In this document: in pieces, positions 53,312-62,260 of the stretch | How positions within the stretch are numbered: position 1 is the first letter of the stretch | How the letters are laid out: each line of letters opens with the position of its first letter | Origin: Psychrobacillus sp. FSL K6-4046 | Lineage (GTDB): Bacteria; Bacillota; Bacilli; Bacillales_A; Planococcaceae | Assembly (NCBI RefSeq): GCF_038624605.1 | Contig: NZ_CP152020.1 | Span: 1,233,312 to 1,297,311 of the forward strand | Reading direction: 5' to 3' | Length of the DNA: 64,000 nt | Notes under the pieces: generated by a model | Told to the model about the DNA's origin: nothing | Database searches by the model: none | What the model saw: only the letters and a program-made list of their open reading frames with translations | Position numbers and translations under genes: made by a program

Positions 53312-53945
53312 AGATGCAAAAGTAATTTTCCTTGATGCAGGCGGAGTCCTATTTGATACCTTTGTAAAAGGGGAGCAAAGAATTATTAATTTACTCTTGG
53401 AAAGAGGATATACACGTTCTGAAGTTGTAGCTGCCATACATATTGCTAATGAAATTGAAAAGCAATTTATCACTACTTGGGAGGAAGAGAAACAATATTA
53501 TGAGCGTTATTATGGGACCATTGCTAAGTATTTGAAAAATAAAGAAGTGGCCAAAGAATTATTTCTTTTTACTCATTACGCAGTAAACTGTGAATTGTTC
53601 GTAGAGGTTAAACAGGTATTAGAGAATTTAAGTAAAAAATACAGATTAGCTGTTATATCTAATGCAATGCCAAGTATGGACTTGGTTTTTGATCGTTTAG
53701 GAATACGTTGCTATTTTGAAGCTATTATTTTATCTTCCTCCGTTCAGTTAGAGAAACCAAATGTAGCTATTTATGAACTTGCGTTAAAGAAGCTATCAGT
53801 TTGTAACGAGGAAAGTGTTTTTATTGACGATAAAAAAGAAAATATATACGGATCCGAGCAAGCTGGTATAAAAGGTCTCTATCTTGATAGAAGCAAACAA
53901 GATTTAGAAATGTTATTAAAGGAGTATCAAATTTGGTTTTTTTAA
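53295..53945 (+). CDS. HAD-superfamily phosphatase-like protein
   Basis: 216 residues: motif I FLDAGGVLFDTF (D14; the second Asp is Gly, as in many DxGG HADs), motif II VISNAM, motif III LEKPN and motif IV FIDDKKENI. AAGGGAGAAAAT before the ATG, inside the hydrolase gene. Substrate unknown. Confidence 0.85.
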   Translation: MSKLSRDAKVIFLDAGGVLFDTFVKGEQRIINLLLERGYTRSEVVAAIHIANEIEKQFITTWEEEKQYYERYYGTIAKYLKNKEVAKELFLFTHYAVNCELFVEVKQVLENLSKKYRLAVISNAMPSMDLVFDRLGIRCYFEAIILSSSVQLEKPNVAIYELALKKLSVCNEESVFIDDKKENIYGSEQAGIKGLYLDRSKQDLEMLLKEYQIWFF

Positions 53946-53968
53946 ACAGTAACACGATTTGAAAATTA

Positions 53969-54012
53969 TGAAAAAAAATTGGGAGTAGTTTTTTAAAAAA
54001 CACTCCCAAACT
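53969..54012 (-). terminator. Terminator of the 64-residue gene
   Basis: TTGGGAGT / ACTCCCAA stem with a long AT loop; on the minus strand a run of eight T follows. Confidence 0.8.
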
Positions 54013-54025
54013 CTTTAAAAAATTA

Positions 54026-54220
54026 TTAATTTTCTACAACTGTTTTTTCAGGAAATATTTTTCCAAACAAAGAAACGGCAGAGAGAGTCAAACCAATTAT
54101 AATGAACCCGGTGATTAAATTTGTTGTGTTTAAACCATAATGAGCAAATGCTGATGATAAAATGTAACTGATCACAAAACTCAGAAGGACTACAAAAATT
54201 ATACTTGTACTTTTACCCAT
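54026..54220 (-). CDS. Small two-helix membrane protein (64 residues)
   Basis: ATG at 54220 with GAGGTGA eight bases upstream. Helices IIFVVLLSFVISYILSSAF and LITGFIIIGLTLSAVSLF, ending KIFPEKTVVEN. The frame continues to an ATG at 54307 but the strong site supports 54220. Family not recognised. Confidence 0.72.
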   Translation of the reverse strand: MGKSTSIIFVVLLSFVISYILSSAFAHYGLNTTNLITGFIIIGLTLSAVSLFGKIFPEKTVVEN

Positions 54221-54329
54221 TGATAAATTCACCTCGCTTTCTAATAAGGGATACGTTAGAAAGAGAAGGAATGTTTCAATTATTTGGATAATAATGCTCA
54301 CGAGCACCCCACAGCACTTTCTAATTAGT

Positions 54330-54424
54330 GCAACACTTCACTCATTTCCCGCAACACTTTGGAGTAAAGGCGCAACACTTCACTCAATTCCCGCAATACT
54401 TCGTCCCATATGCGCAACACTTCC
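54330..54424. repeat. Five-unit array with exact 21-bp period (GCAACACTTC)
   Basis: Cores GCAACACTT(C/T) start at 54330, 54351, 54372, 54393 and 54414, each exactly 21 bp apart; the unit at 54393 has GCAATACTTC. The remaining 11-12 nt vary. A possible decayed unit precedes them (CAGCACTT, 54313-54320). Lies between two small minus-strand genes. Unrelated in sequence to the arrays at 2287 and 10418 but with the same period. Confidence 0.92.
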
Positions 54425-54428
54425 ACAA

Positions 54429-54462
54429 TTAAAAAAAGGTGAGTTATTAAACTCACCTTTGC
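54429..54462 (-). terminator. Terminator of the 54-residue gene
   Basis: AAAGGTGAGT-TATTAA-ACTCACCTTT; a T run follows on the minus strand. Confidence 0.9.
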
Positions 54463-54463
54463 A

Positions 54464-54628
54464 TTATTTATTCGATTCTTTTGTAATATGTTTTGTCACC
54501 TTATTTTTAGAGACTTCGGCAAAGTCTATCCCGAGTTCTGTGTCGGGGTTAACTGTAGGGTTTTTGTATAGCTCCTGGCTGTTATGTGTTCTTTTATTCA
54601 TGGTTTTTTTGTTGTTCTTACTACTCAT
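54464..54628 (-). CDS. Small basic hydrophilic protein (54 residues)
   Basis: MSSKNNKKTMNKRTHNSQEL, then YKNPTVNPDTELGIDFAEVS and a lysine-rich tail ending TKESNK. Ideal AGGAGGTGATG before the ATG and a terminator right after the stop. The make-up is that of small spore or sporulation proteins, but no family is certain. Confidence 0.75.
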   Translation of the reverse strand: MSSKNNKKTMNKRTHNSQELYKNPTVNPDTELGIDFAEVSKNKVTKHITKESNK

Positions 54629-54698
54629 GAAACATCACCTCCTACTGATAATTTACACCTAATAAGAGGTTTTATGCTTTATTACTAAAAGGACATGA

Positions 54699-55013
54699 TT
54701 AAACCTTTGCTATGTCTACTACAGAACCTGTTTTAGAGTCAGCTGCAAATTCAAATTGCTCTAGTTCTCCATTTTTAATTCTAGATATTCCGCCCTTATA
54801 CACTTCAAAACGGATTGCTTCTTTTTGGAACGGCTCTGGACTCATATAAATCCATGAACCATCGATTGGACCTTCTTCTTTAAAGGAGTTCTTTATATTA
54901 TTAAGCACTAGATCTGCTGGTTTGTTTGGATTTATTTTAGTGGCAGCCTGACTTGCAACAATACCTAATACAACTCCTGTACCTAATCCCATCATATAGT
55001 CTCTTAATTTCAT
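54699..55013 (-). CDS. ytzB: Uncharacterised protein YtzB (PepSY-like)
   Basis: 104 residues. N-terminal hydrophobic segment YMMGLGTGVVLGIVASQAA anchors it; the rest (GSWIYMSPEPFQKEAIRFEVYKGG, FEFAADSKTGSVVDI) looks like a PepSY-type domain. Beside ytoP, as in B. subtilis. GGGAGGAATTAGA-type site upstream. Confidence 0.78.
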   Translation of the reverse strand: MKLRDYMMGLGTGVVLGIVASQAATKINPNKPADLVLNNIKNSFKEEGPIDGSWIYMSPEPFQKEAIRFEVYKGGISRIKNGELEQFEFAADSKTGSVVDIAKV

Positions 55014-55183
55014 TCTAATTCCTCCCTTGTGTTTATTTTAGTTTATCATATAAATGGAATTCGTAAAATTTTTCGTATGTCGAAATTTATTAGTAGTAAA
55101 CCCTTCAATCTTTTATTACAATAGAGAGGGAATGTATTTAAAGAGTGAATATTAACTTTACGAGGCTTTAGGAGGCTTTAATA

Positions 55184-56257
55184 ATGAATGAAGAAACACG
55201 CGCGTTATTTAAAACGTTAACTGAGTTACCAGGAGCGCCAGGAAATGAGCATGCGGTTCGTGCCTTTATGCGAAGTGAACTAACTAAATATTCAGATGAA
55301 ATTGTACAGGATAATTTAGGTGGGATATTCGGGGTAAAAAAAGGTGACGAAAATGGACCGAAGATTTTAGTTGCTGGACACATGGACGAGGTAGGATTTA
55401 TGGTTTCCGGTATTACGGATAACGGTATGATTCGTTTTCAGCCACTGGGAGGCTGGTGGAACCAAGTTTTACTTGCTCAACGTGTAGAAATCATTGCGTA
55501 TAACCAAGCAATTCCAGGAGTAATAGGCTCCATTCCACCTCATTTGTTGAGTGATGAGGTTCGTAATAGACCAATGGATATTAAAAATATGCTAATTGAC
55601 GTGGGTGCAGATGACAAAGAGGATGTTAAACGTATGGGTATCAAGCCTGGCGATCAAATTGTCCCTGTCTGCCCGTTCACTCCAATGGCAAATGATAAGA
55701 AAATAATGGCGAAGGCTTGGGACAACCGTTATGGCTGTGGTCTGGCAATCGAATTATTAAAAGAAGTTCAAAATGAACAATTACCGAACATGCTATATTC
55801 CGGTGCAAACGTAATGGAAGAGGTTGGACTTCGCGGTGCACAAGCTTCGACAAATATGATTAAGCCGGATCTATTCTTTGCTTTAGACGCTAGTCCAGCT
55901 AATGATGCTTCTGGTAATAAAAATGAGTTTGGTCAATTAGGGAAAGGTACACTTCTACGTATTTTTGACCGATCTATGATTACTCATCGTGGTATGAGAG
56001 AATTTGTATTAGATATGGCTGAAACGAATAACATACCTTATCAGTACTTTATCTCCCAAGGTGGTACAGACGCAGGACGTGTCCATACTTCACTAGAAGG
56101 CGTTCCGAGCGCAGTTATTGGTATTTGTTCACGTTATATTCATACATCATCATCTATCATTCATACTGATGACTACGCTGCAGCGAAAGAATTAATCGTG
56201 AAGCTAGTTAAGGCGTGTGACCGCACTACTCTAGAAACGATTAAAGCTAATGTATAA
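55184..56257 (+). CDS. ytoP: M42-family aminopeptidase YtoP
   Basis: 357 residues, glutamyl aminopeptidase/endoglucanase-M type. Metal ligands: H66 and D68 in [10 protein letters not shown]181 in AWDNRYGC, E213/E214 in [10 protein letters not shown], and a late H. GGAGGC before the ATG. Cuts N-terminal residues from peptides in the cytoplasm. Confidence 0.93.
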   Translation: MNEETRALFKTLTELPGAPGNEHAVRAFMRSELTKYSDEIVQDNLGGIFGVKKGDENGPKILVAGHMDEVGFMVSGITDNGMIRFQPLGGWWNQVLLAQRVEIIAYNQAIPGVIGSIPPHLLSDEVRNRPMDIKNMLIDVGADDKEDVKRMGIKPGDQIVPVCPFTPMANDKKIMAKAWDNRYGCGLAIELLKEVQNEQLPNMLYSGANVMEEVGLRGAQASTNMIKPDLFFALDASPANDASGNKNEFGQLGKGTLLRIFDRSMITHRGMREFVLDMAETNNIPYQYFISQGGTDAGRVHTSLEGVPSAVIGICSRYIHTSSSIIHTDDYAAAKELIVKLVKACDRTTLETIKANV

Positions 56258-56287
56258 AAAAATGCCCTTGTGGCATTTTTTTTTTAG
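56255..56287 (+). terminator. Terminator of ytoP
   Basis: AAAAAATGCC-CTTG-TGGCATTTTTTTTT, overlapping the ytoP stop. Confidence 0.85.
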
Positions 56288-56331
56288 AGTTATGGCCAAG
56301 ACAGTTTCTGTTTTAAAGAAGGAGAAATGAA

Positions 56332-56883
56332 ATGATGCATAAAATACTGATTGCAACTAATAATAGAGCTAAAACTAAGGCAGTAGAAACAGTAGGGAGA
56401 TTATATTATCCCAATGCTATTTTTATAAATCAGGACGTGCCCTCTTTAGTGTCCGACCAACCAATGAGTAATGAGGAGACTAGACAAGGTGCTATCAACC
56501 GAGCCAAACATGCAATGGATATTTTAGATGGAACATTCAGTATTGGATTAGAGGGTGGAGTACAAGAAATCGATGGAACTATGTACATTTGCAACTGGGG
56601 AGCACTAGCAATCAAAACAGGGGAAGTGTTTACTGCTACTGGAGCTGGTGTACCATTACCCGTGGAAATTGCAGAGCAGCTGAGAGCTGGAGGGGAACTA
56701 GGTCCTATAATGGACGTCTATACCAACAAGCAGGGGATTCGTCACAACGAAGGAGCTATTGGTGTATTTACTAATGGTATAATAAAAAGAAATGATATGT
56801 TTGAGCACATCATGTTATTACTTATAGGTCAATATGAACTCTTTTTAAAGCTAAAGCATGATAAAATAGATTTATATGAATGA
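56332..56883 (+). CDS. DUF84-type inosine/xanthosine triphosphatase (YjjX-like)
   Basis: 183 residues. Blocks IATNNRAKTKAVE, SDQPMSNEETRQGAINRAK and FSIGLEGGVQEI fit the DUF84 NTPases that remove ITP/XTP. AAGGAG before two ATGs in a row. Function inferred from the family. Confidence 0.87.
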   Translation: MMHKILIATNNRAKTKAVETVGRLYYPNAIFINQDVPSLVSDQPMSNEETRQGAINRAKHAMDILDGTFSIGLEGGVQEIDGTMYICNWGALAIKTGEVFTATGAGVPLPVEIAEQLRAGGELGPIMDVYTNKQGIRHNEGAIGVFTNGIIKRNDMFEHIMLLLIGQYELFLKLKHDKIDLYE

Positions 56884-56976
56884 AATCCTATCTAGAACAA
56901 TAAGCTATACTAGTTGCAAGTAAATTAAATCATCGATAAAATATATAGCAGTTATGCTTTGAATGGAGGAACGAAA

Positions 56977-57489
56977 TTGACGAGAAAATGGATGCGAGGA
57001 ATTCTCGCGTCACTAGTTGTCATTTTATGTGCAGGCTGTGCATCTTTAGATGAACAAGCTGTAAAAGGCCTAGAAAAAGCAGAGAAGGCTTTTACGGAGG
57101 ATGCTGAAGATCCTAACAAAGAAGTAAATGACATTAAACTATTTTTACCAAGTGGATATTCTGTTGAAGAAGATTCTGATGAAACTAATATTCTACTATC
57201 AAAAGGAAAAGACTCTTATATCTTGTTTATAAACCCAAATGAATTGTCTACGAGTAAATTGTATTACGACTTAATGATGTCTAATAAGAATATTAATATT
57301 ATTAAGGAAGAGACCTTTGAAGCGGACAATCGTTTTGGTTATGCAGCGATTCTGAAGAATAGTGAAGATAGATATGAGTTGGTATCCAGTATAGGTGGAA
57401 CTAAGTTAACTACGATTTCAAAAGAGAAAGACGTATCAGATAATCTAGAACAGATGATGACGATTGTAAGATCTATTCAAACGAAGTAG
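56977..57489 (+). CDS. Lipoprotein
   Basis: 170 residues from a TTG start with GGAGG eight bases upstream (an in-frame ATG at 56959 lacks a site). Signal MTRKWMRGILASLVVILCAG with lipobox CAGC. Mature part (DIKLFLPSGYSVEEDSDETN) is soluble and outside. Ten bases before ytpP, so co-transcribed. Family not recognised. Confidence 0.82.
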   Translation: MTRKWMRGILASLVVILCAGCASLDEQAVKGLEKAEKAFTEDAEDPNKEVNDIKLFLPSGYSVEEDSDETNILLSKGKDSYILFINPNELSTSKLYYDLMMSNKNINIIKEETFEADNRFGYAAILKNSEDRYELVSSIGGTKLTTISKEKDVSDNLEQMMTIVRSIQTK

Positions 57490-57499
57490 GAGGGCTAAC

Positions 57500-57811
57500 A
57501 TGGAAAATCTAAATTCTATAGAACAATTTAAACAATTGAGAGACAATGAAAGAGTTGTATTTAAATTTACAGCTGACTGGTGTCCTGATTGTCATTTTAT
57601 TGATCCTTTTATGGGGGAAATAGAAGAACAATTTTCTGAATTTCAATTTATTTCAGTTGATCGGGACAAGTTTATAGATTTATGCGTGGAGTTAGATATT
57701 CTAGGTATTCCGAGCTTTGTCGCCTATGACCGTGGTAAAGAGGTAGGTCGTTTTGTAAGCAAGGATCGCAAAACAAGAGAAGAAATTGAATCATTTCTTC
57801 AATCTATTTAA
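57500..57811 (+). CDS. ytpP: Thioredoxin-like protein YtpP
   Basis: 103 residues, thioredoxin fold with a CPDC active site (C28, C31 in DWCPDCHFIDP) and the cis-Pro in LGIPSFVAYD. Not standard TrxA (CGPC). AGGAGGGCTAAC before the ATG. Terminator downstream. Confidence 0.92.
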   Translation: MENLNSIEQFKQLRDNERVVFKFTADWCPDCHFIDPFMGEIEEQFSEFQFISVDRDKFIDLCVELDILGIPSFVAYDRGKEVGRFVSKDRKTREEIESFLQSI

Positions 57812-57813
57812 TA

Positions 57814-57845
57814 GAAAACGGTTCACATTTGTGAACCGTTTTTAC
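57814..57845 (+). terminator. Terminator of ytpP
   Basis: AAAACGGTTCAC-ATTT-GTGAACCGTTTTT. Confidence 0.93.
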
Positions 57846-57950
57846 ATTTTGTAAATAGGAGTAGTACTTAGTACATAATAGTTGTTTTTATATGCTCCCC
57901 AAAGATAGAATGCACATAGGTAGCGAAAGAATTGTGAAAGGAAGGATACT

Positions 57951-58766
57951 TTGAAAGCTCTTGAGTTAATAAACATATTTAAAACAAAAATTTCAGAAGA
58001 TAAATATACGTATGATTACAATCGTGAAACAAACAAACTGCGCCTAACGCATAAGGAACTAGGAAAAGGAATAGATCTATCCATTCCTCCGATTTTAGCA
58101 AGATATGAGACCAAAAAAGAAAAGGCAATAGATGAGGTAGTTTACACGATATTAGAAACGTTTTTAGCGATGGAAAAGGAGATGGAGGGACTGCTGGACC
58201 CGAATTTTGCTGTGTACCCAGTTATTCGTTCAACATCCTTTCCTTTAAAATCAAATGAGGGCAATCGTTTTGTTACGAAGGATCATACAGCAGAAACAAG
58301 AATCTATTATGTATTAGATTTAGGTAACACGTATCGTTTAATAGATGAGAAAATGTTATCAGGCTGGGGCTTGCGTGAGACTGAAATACGTGAGAGAGCT
58401 CTTTTCCAAGTCAGAAACTTAAAAACAAATTATAAGACAGATGAAGTTGCCGGTAATACTTTTTACTTTTTTAACAATAATGATGGCTATGATGCGAGCA
58501 GAATCTTGAACGAATCGCTTCTAAAAGATATGAAAAAACAGATTTCTGGAGATATGACTGTTTCTGTACCCCATCAAGATGTTATGATTATTGGTGATAT
58601 AAGAAATGAGACAGGCTACGATGTATTAGCTCAAATGACTATGCATTTCTTTACAGTAGGAACTGTGCCGATCACCTCATTATCTTTTATATACGAAAAG
58701 GGAGATTTAGAGCCTATTTTTATCTTGGCTAAAAATCGAGTAACAAAGGAGAAAGAAGACAAATGA
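57951..58766 (+). CDS. ytpQ: DUF1444 protein YtpQ
   Basis: 271 residues from a TTG start with GAAAGGAAGG upstream. Blocks DPNFAVYPVIRSTSF and GTVPITSLSFIYEKG; matches YtpQ of B. subtilis in length and place. Function unknown. Overlaps ytpR by 4 nt. Confidence 0.9.
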   Translation: MKALELINIFKTKISEDKYTYDYNRETNKLRLTHKELGKGIDLSIPPILARYETKKEKAIDEVVYTILETFLAMEKEMEGLLDPNFAVYPVIRSTSFPLKSNEGNRFVTKDHTAETRIYYVLDLGNTYRLIDEKMLSGWGLRETEIRERALFQVRNLKTNYKTDEVAGNTFYFFNNNDGYDASRILNESLLKDMKKQISGDMTVSVPHQDVMIIGDIRNETGYDVLAQMTMHFFTVGTVPITSLSFIYEKGDLEPIFILAKNRVTKEKEDK

Positions 58767-59368
58767 ATATTTTTTACAACGCAGCTGGTGTAGGTGACGT
58801 TTTGTTAATCCAAATCACGCCTGAAAAAACAGAAAAGGTTACTACTGACATTATTGGAGATGTGACGCTTGTCAAGGACGCGCAAACTTCTGAGATTCTT
58901 GCCATTAACATATTTGGCTTCAGTAAATATGCACGTTTAGAAGCAAACGGACAAGTTGATCTAAATGAAGTGCTTGTGGCTAAAATTCAAGAGGTATTGA
59001 ATACTAATAATGTAAACTACCAATTAGAGGTCGATTTATCTCCTAAGTTTGTAGTTGGTTTAGTCGAATCATTAGAACAACATCCAAACGCCGATAAACT
59101 AAAGGTGTGTCAAGTAAACGTGGGCAATGAAACGCTACAAATTGTATGTGGAGCTCCAAACGTGGATGCTGGACAAAAGGTAGTAGTAGCTAAAGTAGGA
59201 GCAGTCATGCCGTCTGGTATGGTGATCAAAGATGCAGAGCTTCGTGGCATCGCTTCTAGTGGTATGCTTTGCTCTGCAAGAGAGCTAGCTTTACCGAACG
59301 CTCCAGAAGTAAAAGGGATTCTTGTTTTGGAAGATAACAATGAAATAGGAAGTGCCTTTGTATCATAA
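58763..59368 (+). CDS. ytpR: tRNA-binding domain protein YtpR
   Basis: 201 residues. C-terminal EMAP/tRNA-binding (B2) domain: VVGLVESLEQHPNADKLKVCQV, IVCGAPNVDAGQKVVVAKVGA, LRGIASSGMLCSARELAL. This is the domain at the start of PheT and of MetG C-termini; here it stands alone. Binds tRNA; exact role unknown. Confidence 0.93.
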   Translation: MNIFYNAAGVGDVLLIQITPEKTEKVTTDIIGDVTLVKDAQTSEILAINIFGFSKYARLEANGQVDLNEVLVAKIQEVLNTNNVNYQLEVDLSPKFVVGLVESLEQHPNADKLKVCQVNVGNETLQIVCGAPNVDAGQKVVVAKVGAVMPSGMVIKDAELRGIASSGMLCSARELALPNAPEVKGILVLEDNNEIGSAFVS

Positions 59369-59386
59369 AAGTAAGAAGAAGTTCTT

Positions 59387-59416
59387 AAGCATGCCTAATA
59401 GGTATGCTTTTTTTCT
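59387..59416 (+). terminator. Terminator of ytpQR
   Basis: AAGCATGCCTA-ATAGGTATGCTT followed by TTTTT. Confidence 0.8.
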
Positions 59417-59493
59417 ACTATCTTTTATTTTTTAACAGACGTATACCTTAATTATTGGTAAAATAGAGGTATCGAGTAGAAAGAGTGATGTAA

Positions 59494-62148
59494 ATGAATT
59501 GGTTTAAAAAGTTATTTTCTAATAATGAGGAAGAACATATAGAAGAACAGGAAGTAGAGGAGATATCTCCAAGAGAACCACGTACTCCTTTCCGTTTTCC
59601 ATTAATATCGGACAGCGAAAAAAATGAATTTTTGTACGGGTCAAAGGAAGAAAAGGAAATTATAGAGCCTGAGCCGATAAAGCCTGAGAAGAAAATATAT
59701 GAAGCACCTCCCATTTATGAGGGATGGCAGCAACGAAAATTACAACCAACTACTAAAAGAGTGGAAAAAGTAATAGTGGACGAGCCTATTATAGAAAAGA
59801 AAAAACGGCCTTTCACTCCTACGCAGGTGCCTTCTCCTGTGTACGGCTATAATAAGCCAAAAGGTAATCTTCGTAACAGCTACCAGCAGGAACAAGTTGA
59901 TAAAGAAGAAGTTACTATTTTAACGAATAAAAAAGTAGAACCAGTTGTTCCTATTTTGAAAGAAGAAAAATCGGAACAATTAGTAACGACTACAGAATTA
60001 TACGAGCCAAAAGGTGATGTGATCGTAGAGCCAGAAGTTCCTGTTTTAGACGAACTTACAATAAAAGAAGAAACTACATCAAAGAGTATAGAAGTAGAAA
60101 GTTATGTACCTACACCAAAAGAAAAAGAGCAAGCGGTGGAAATGGTAACAACATCAGACGAAATATTGGAGAAGGAAACTGACAATATAGAAGAATATGC
60201 TGTTTCTGATCTAGAGCAGCAAGGTAAAAAAGAAGAACTTGAGCCGATGAATAACGAAGTAGAAAGCTATGTTCCTAGCTTAAAAGAAGAACAAGCGGTG
60301 GAAATGATAGCAGCTACAGAAGTATTAGAGAAAGAGGATGCTGTTGAAATACTAGATTCTCCTTCATCGGTTATAGAAGTTCCATTAGAGGAAGTGCTAG
60401 AACAAGCAATTGAAGTAGAGGACCTGAAAGGACAGGTATTAGAGGACGAAAATCAGCCACAATATATGGAAGTAGAGAAACTGCAACCACAACAAGAAGA
60501 CGTTAAAGTTACTGAAACTAAGTCAAAAGAAAAAATTAGACCTTTTAACGTATTGATGCTGAAGTCAGATAAGGAAAAGTTGAATAAACTAGAAAATAAA
60601 ATAATCCCTCTTTATCAAAGTCCAACATCTAACCGTTCTGTCGTGGAAGAAAAACCAATGGAAGCTCCTACACAGGAGAAAGTAGTCATTGAGGAAACAA
60701 TTGCTGTTAATCCACCATTAGAGGAGGAACCTCAATCTACGTATGAAAAACCTTCCTTTAGTTACCTGTTACCACCCGAAATTAAGGATGAGGATAAAGA
60801 ATGGATGGAAAATCAAGCTTTTACATTAGTAGAAGCACTTTCGTACTTTCAAGTAAGTGGAGAGATTGTCCAAATGGTCCAAGGTCCAGCAGTTACACAG
60901 TTTGAAATCACAGTTGGACATGGTACGAAGGTTAGTAAAATCCGTAATCTGGCAGATGATTTAAAGCTTGCACTAGCTGCTAAGGATATTCGTATACAAG
61001 CTCCTATTCCGGGGAAGCGTTCTATTGGTATTGAAATACCTAATAGAAAATCACGTGCTGTTCGAATCTCGGAGGTACTTAATACAGATGTCTTTAAGGA
61101 ATCAGATTCTCCTTTAGAATCAGCGCTTGGTTTAGATTTGACTGGTAAACCAGTGACTATTGATTTAAGAAAAATGCCACATGGTTTAATTGCAGGTGCA
61201 ACAGGATCAGGGAAATCTGTATTTATTAATTCCTTACTTGTAAGCCTCCTTTATAAAGCAACACCTAATGAGCTTAAGTTATTGTTAATTGACCCCAAAA
61301 TGGTAGAGCTTGCTCCATTTAACCATATTCCTCATTTAGTGAGCCCTGTTATTACAGATGTTAAGGCAGCAACAGCAGCACTTAAATGGGCAGTCGAGGA
61401 GATGGAACGACGTTATCAGTTATTTGCTCATATTGGTGTGCGTGACATTAGCAGATATAATACTTTGGCGACTGAAAAAAGACAGTTTGCTCAAAAACTG
61501 CCATACCTAGTAATTGTTATAGATGAGTTGGCTGATTTAATGATGATGGCGCCAACAGAAGTCGAGGATGCTATATGCCGTATTGCACAGAAAGCTAGAG
61601 CCTGTGGTATTCATCTCGTTTTGGCAACTCAACGTCCTTCCGTGGATGTCATTACAGGTCTGATCAAAGCGAATATACCGACTCGAATTGCTTTTTCGGT
61701 ATCTTCTCAAATTGATTCACGTACTATTTTAGATCAACAGGGTGCCGAACGATTGCTTGGTCGCGGGGATATGCTATATCAAGGAAATGGTATGTCAAGT
61801 CCAGTCCGTATTCAAGGTACCTATGTAACGGATGAGGAAATTGAAAGTGTTATTGAATTTGCTAGAAGTCAAGGTACTCCTGAATATATATTTGAGCAGG
61901 ATGAGTTAATTCAAAAGTCTGAGGTTGCAGCTGAGCAAGATGATTTATTTGAGGAAGCCTGCCGATTTGTTGTAGAACAGGGCACTGCTTCGACGTCCTT
62001 GCTTCAAAGAAAATTCCATTTAGGCTATAACCGAGCTGCTAGACTAATCGATGCTATGCATGAGGCTGGATTCATTTCGGAGCAAAGAGGCAGTAAGGCG
62101 AGAGAAGTGTTACTGAAAAACGACACTTTAGACCAAATTTTTAGTTAA
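59494..62148 (+). CDS. sftA: FtsK/SpoIIIE-type DNA translocase SftA
   Basis: 884 residues. No N-terminal membrane helices (starts MNWFKKLFSNNEEEHIEEQE), which is the mark of SftA (YtpS) rather than SpoIIIE. A long acidic linker (about 40-420), then the motor: Walker A AGATGSGKSVF (about 566-576), Walker B LVIVIDELADLMMM and the RecA-like end LATQRPSVDVITG; a gamma DNA-reading domain at 820-884. Moves DNA out of the septum. The linker holds an internal repeat (VESYVPTPKE..., VESYVPSLKE..., 55 residues apart). Confidence 0.96.
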   Translation: MNWFKKLFSNNEEEHIEEQEVEEISPREPRTPFRFPLISDSEKNEFLYGSKEEKEIIEPEPIKPEKKIYEAPPIYEGWQQRKLQPTTKRVEKVIVDEPIIEKKKRPFTPTQVPSPVYGYNKPKGNLRNSYQQEQVDKEEVTILTNKKVEPVVPILKEEKSEQLVTTTELYEPKGDVIVEPEVPVLDELTIKEETTSKSIEVESYVPTPKEKEQAVEMVTTSDEILEKETDNIEEYAVSDLEQQGKKEELEPMNNEVESYVPSLKEEQAVEMIAATEVLEKEDAVEILDSPSSVIEVPLEEVLEQAIEVEDLKGQVLEDENQPQYMEVEKLQPQQEDVKVTETKSKEKIRPFNVLMLKSDKEKLNKLENKIIPLYQSPTSNRSVVEEKPMEAPTQEKVVIEETIAVNPPLEEEPQSTYEKPSFSYLLPPEIKDEDKEWMENQAFTLVEALSYFQVSGEIVQMVQGPAVTQFEITVGHGTKVSKIRNLADDLKLALAAKDIRIQAPIPGKRSIGIEIPNRKSRAVRISEVLNTDVFKESDSPLESALGLDLTGKPVTIDLRKMPHGLIAGATGSGKSVFINSLLVSLLYKATPNELKLLLIDPKMVELAPFNHIPHLVSPVITDVKAATAALKWAVEEMERRYQLFAHIGVRDISRYNTLATEKRQFAQKLPYLVIVIDELADLMMMAPTEVEDAICRIAQKARACGIHLVLATQRPSVDVITGLIKANIPTRIAFSVSSQIDSRTILDQQGAERLLGRGDMLYQGNGMSSPVRIQGTYVTDEEIESVIEFARSQGTPEYIFEQDELIQKSEVAAEQDDLFEEACRFVVEQGTASTSLLQRKFHLGYNRAARLIDAMHEAGFISEQRGSKAREVLLKNDTLDQIFS

Positions 62149-62260
62149 ATATATTTATTAATATTACGTACTAAAAAGTGATATAATGGGGAATACGTCT
62201 AATAGACGAACGTTTAGACAATGTATATAAGTGGGAATAATCCCAGGAGGTTTACAACGT

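Noticed and set aside
53295-53945. HAD protein inactivated by loss of the second Asp in motif I
   Set aside because: DxGG is common in active HAD-IA proteins, so this is not a defect.
54294-54662. 122-codon plus-strand frame over the third array and the 54-residue gene
   Set aside because: Its repeat (ATLHS) is the 21-bp array, and it runs antisense to a gene with an ideal ribosome site.
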